This document shows positions 15,410 through 15,464 of a stretch of 15,464 nucleotides of DNA, one piece after another (the stretch's first letter is position 1; each line of letters starts with the position of its first letter). Below the pieces are notes generated by a model. That model saw only the letters and a program-made list of their open reading frames with translations, was not told the origin of the DNA and did no database searches. Where the stretch lies: positions 1-15,464 of the forward strand of contig JAUIJO010000047.1 of assembly GCA_030431185.1 (NCBI GenBank). Reading direction: 5' to 3'. Source of the stretch: Gammaproteobacteria bacterium. GTDB lineage: Bacteria; Pseudomonadota; Gammaproteobacteria; Xanthomonadales; Xanthomonadaceae. The position numbers and the translations under genes are program-made.

Positions 15410-15464
15410 TCAAGCCGGCAGCTTGAAGTCGGCGACCGAACGGCGCAGGTCGGCGGCGAGCTGC
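15410..15464 (-). CDS. pilJ: Methyl-accepting chemotaxis protein, last 17 codons (PilJ)
   Basis: Only the C-terminus is in the window: QLAADLRRSVADFKLPA and a TGA at 15410-15412. The pattern of LA, LR, SV and FKLP is typical of the end of chemoreceptor signalling regions, and the gene immediately upstream of chpA in xanthomonad Pil-Chp operons is pilJ. PilJ is the inner-membrane receptor that signals to ChpA. The 104 nt before chpA contain no room for a pilK gene. The identification rests on 17 residues plus context. Confidence 0.7.
   Translation of the reverse strand, partial: QLAADLRRSVADFKLPA

Overview
This is a high-GC gammaproteobacterial chromosome segment, most likely from the Xanthomonadaceae/Lysobacteraceae (Lysobacter, Luteimonas or Xanthomonas type). 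The assignment rests on protein flavour and gene order: nudE-cysQ-mazG diverging from bioA-rsmE, and a Pil-Chp chemosensory cluster that runs from pilJ straight into chpA (called pilL in xanthomonads) with no pilK between them. No tRNA, rRNA, CRISPR array, insertion sequence or prophage gene was seen. Genes are tightly packed, and no stretch over 300 bases lacks a gene.

Layout. (1) At the left edge (1-373, minus) is the N-terminal part of an OmpR/PhoB-type response regulator, cut by the window. (2) From 3470 down to 536 (minus) is an apparent operon: nudE, cysQ, mazG, a conserved unknown protein, and a small Mpo1-like (DUF962) membrane protein. The first three hydrolyse unwanted or signalling nucleotides (ADP-sugars and dinucleotides, pAp, non-canonical NTPs). 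(3) From 3539 to 5694 (plus), diverging from that operon, bioA overlaps rsmE by 3 nt. (4) From 15464 down to 5732 (minus) is the end of a Pil-Chp operon: the last codons of a chemoreceptor (pilJ), a 2076-residue ChpA hybrid kinase, a ChpB-like CheB-related protein, a ChpC-like CheW protein, and last an HGSNAT/NagX-like membrane acyltransferase only 10 nt downstream of chpC. rsmE and the acyltransferase converge over a 37-nt gap holding two overlapping hairpins.

How it works together. In Pseudomonas and Xylella, Pil-Chp systems control type IV pilus twitching and surface responses. PilJ signals to ChpA through CheW adaptors such as ChpC. ChpA carries several Hpt domains, a CheA-type kinase core, a CheW-like domain and a C-terminal receiver, all visible here. 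Methylation by PilK and demethylation by ChpB give adaptation in P. aeruginosa.

Most unusual content. No genuinely new system is evident; the gene set is recognisable throughout. The Pil-Chp module does look remodelled. pilK is absent from its usual place. The CheB domain of ChpB appears to have lost its catalytic residues, and its N-terminal receiver-like domain lacks the phospho-acceptor aspartate. The Hpt array of ChpA is split by 29 in-frame pentapeptide repeats (EAERx), predicted to form a very long charged helix and encoded by a 15-bp tandem repeat that can change copy number without breaking the frame.
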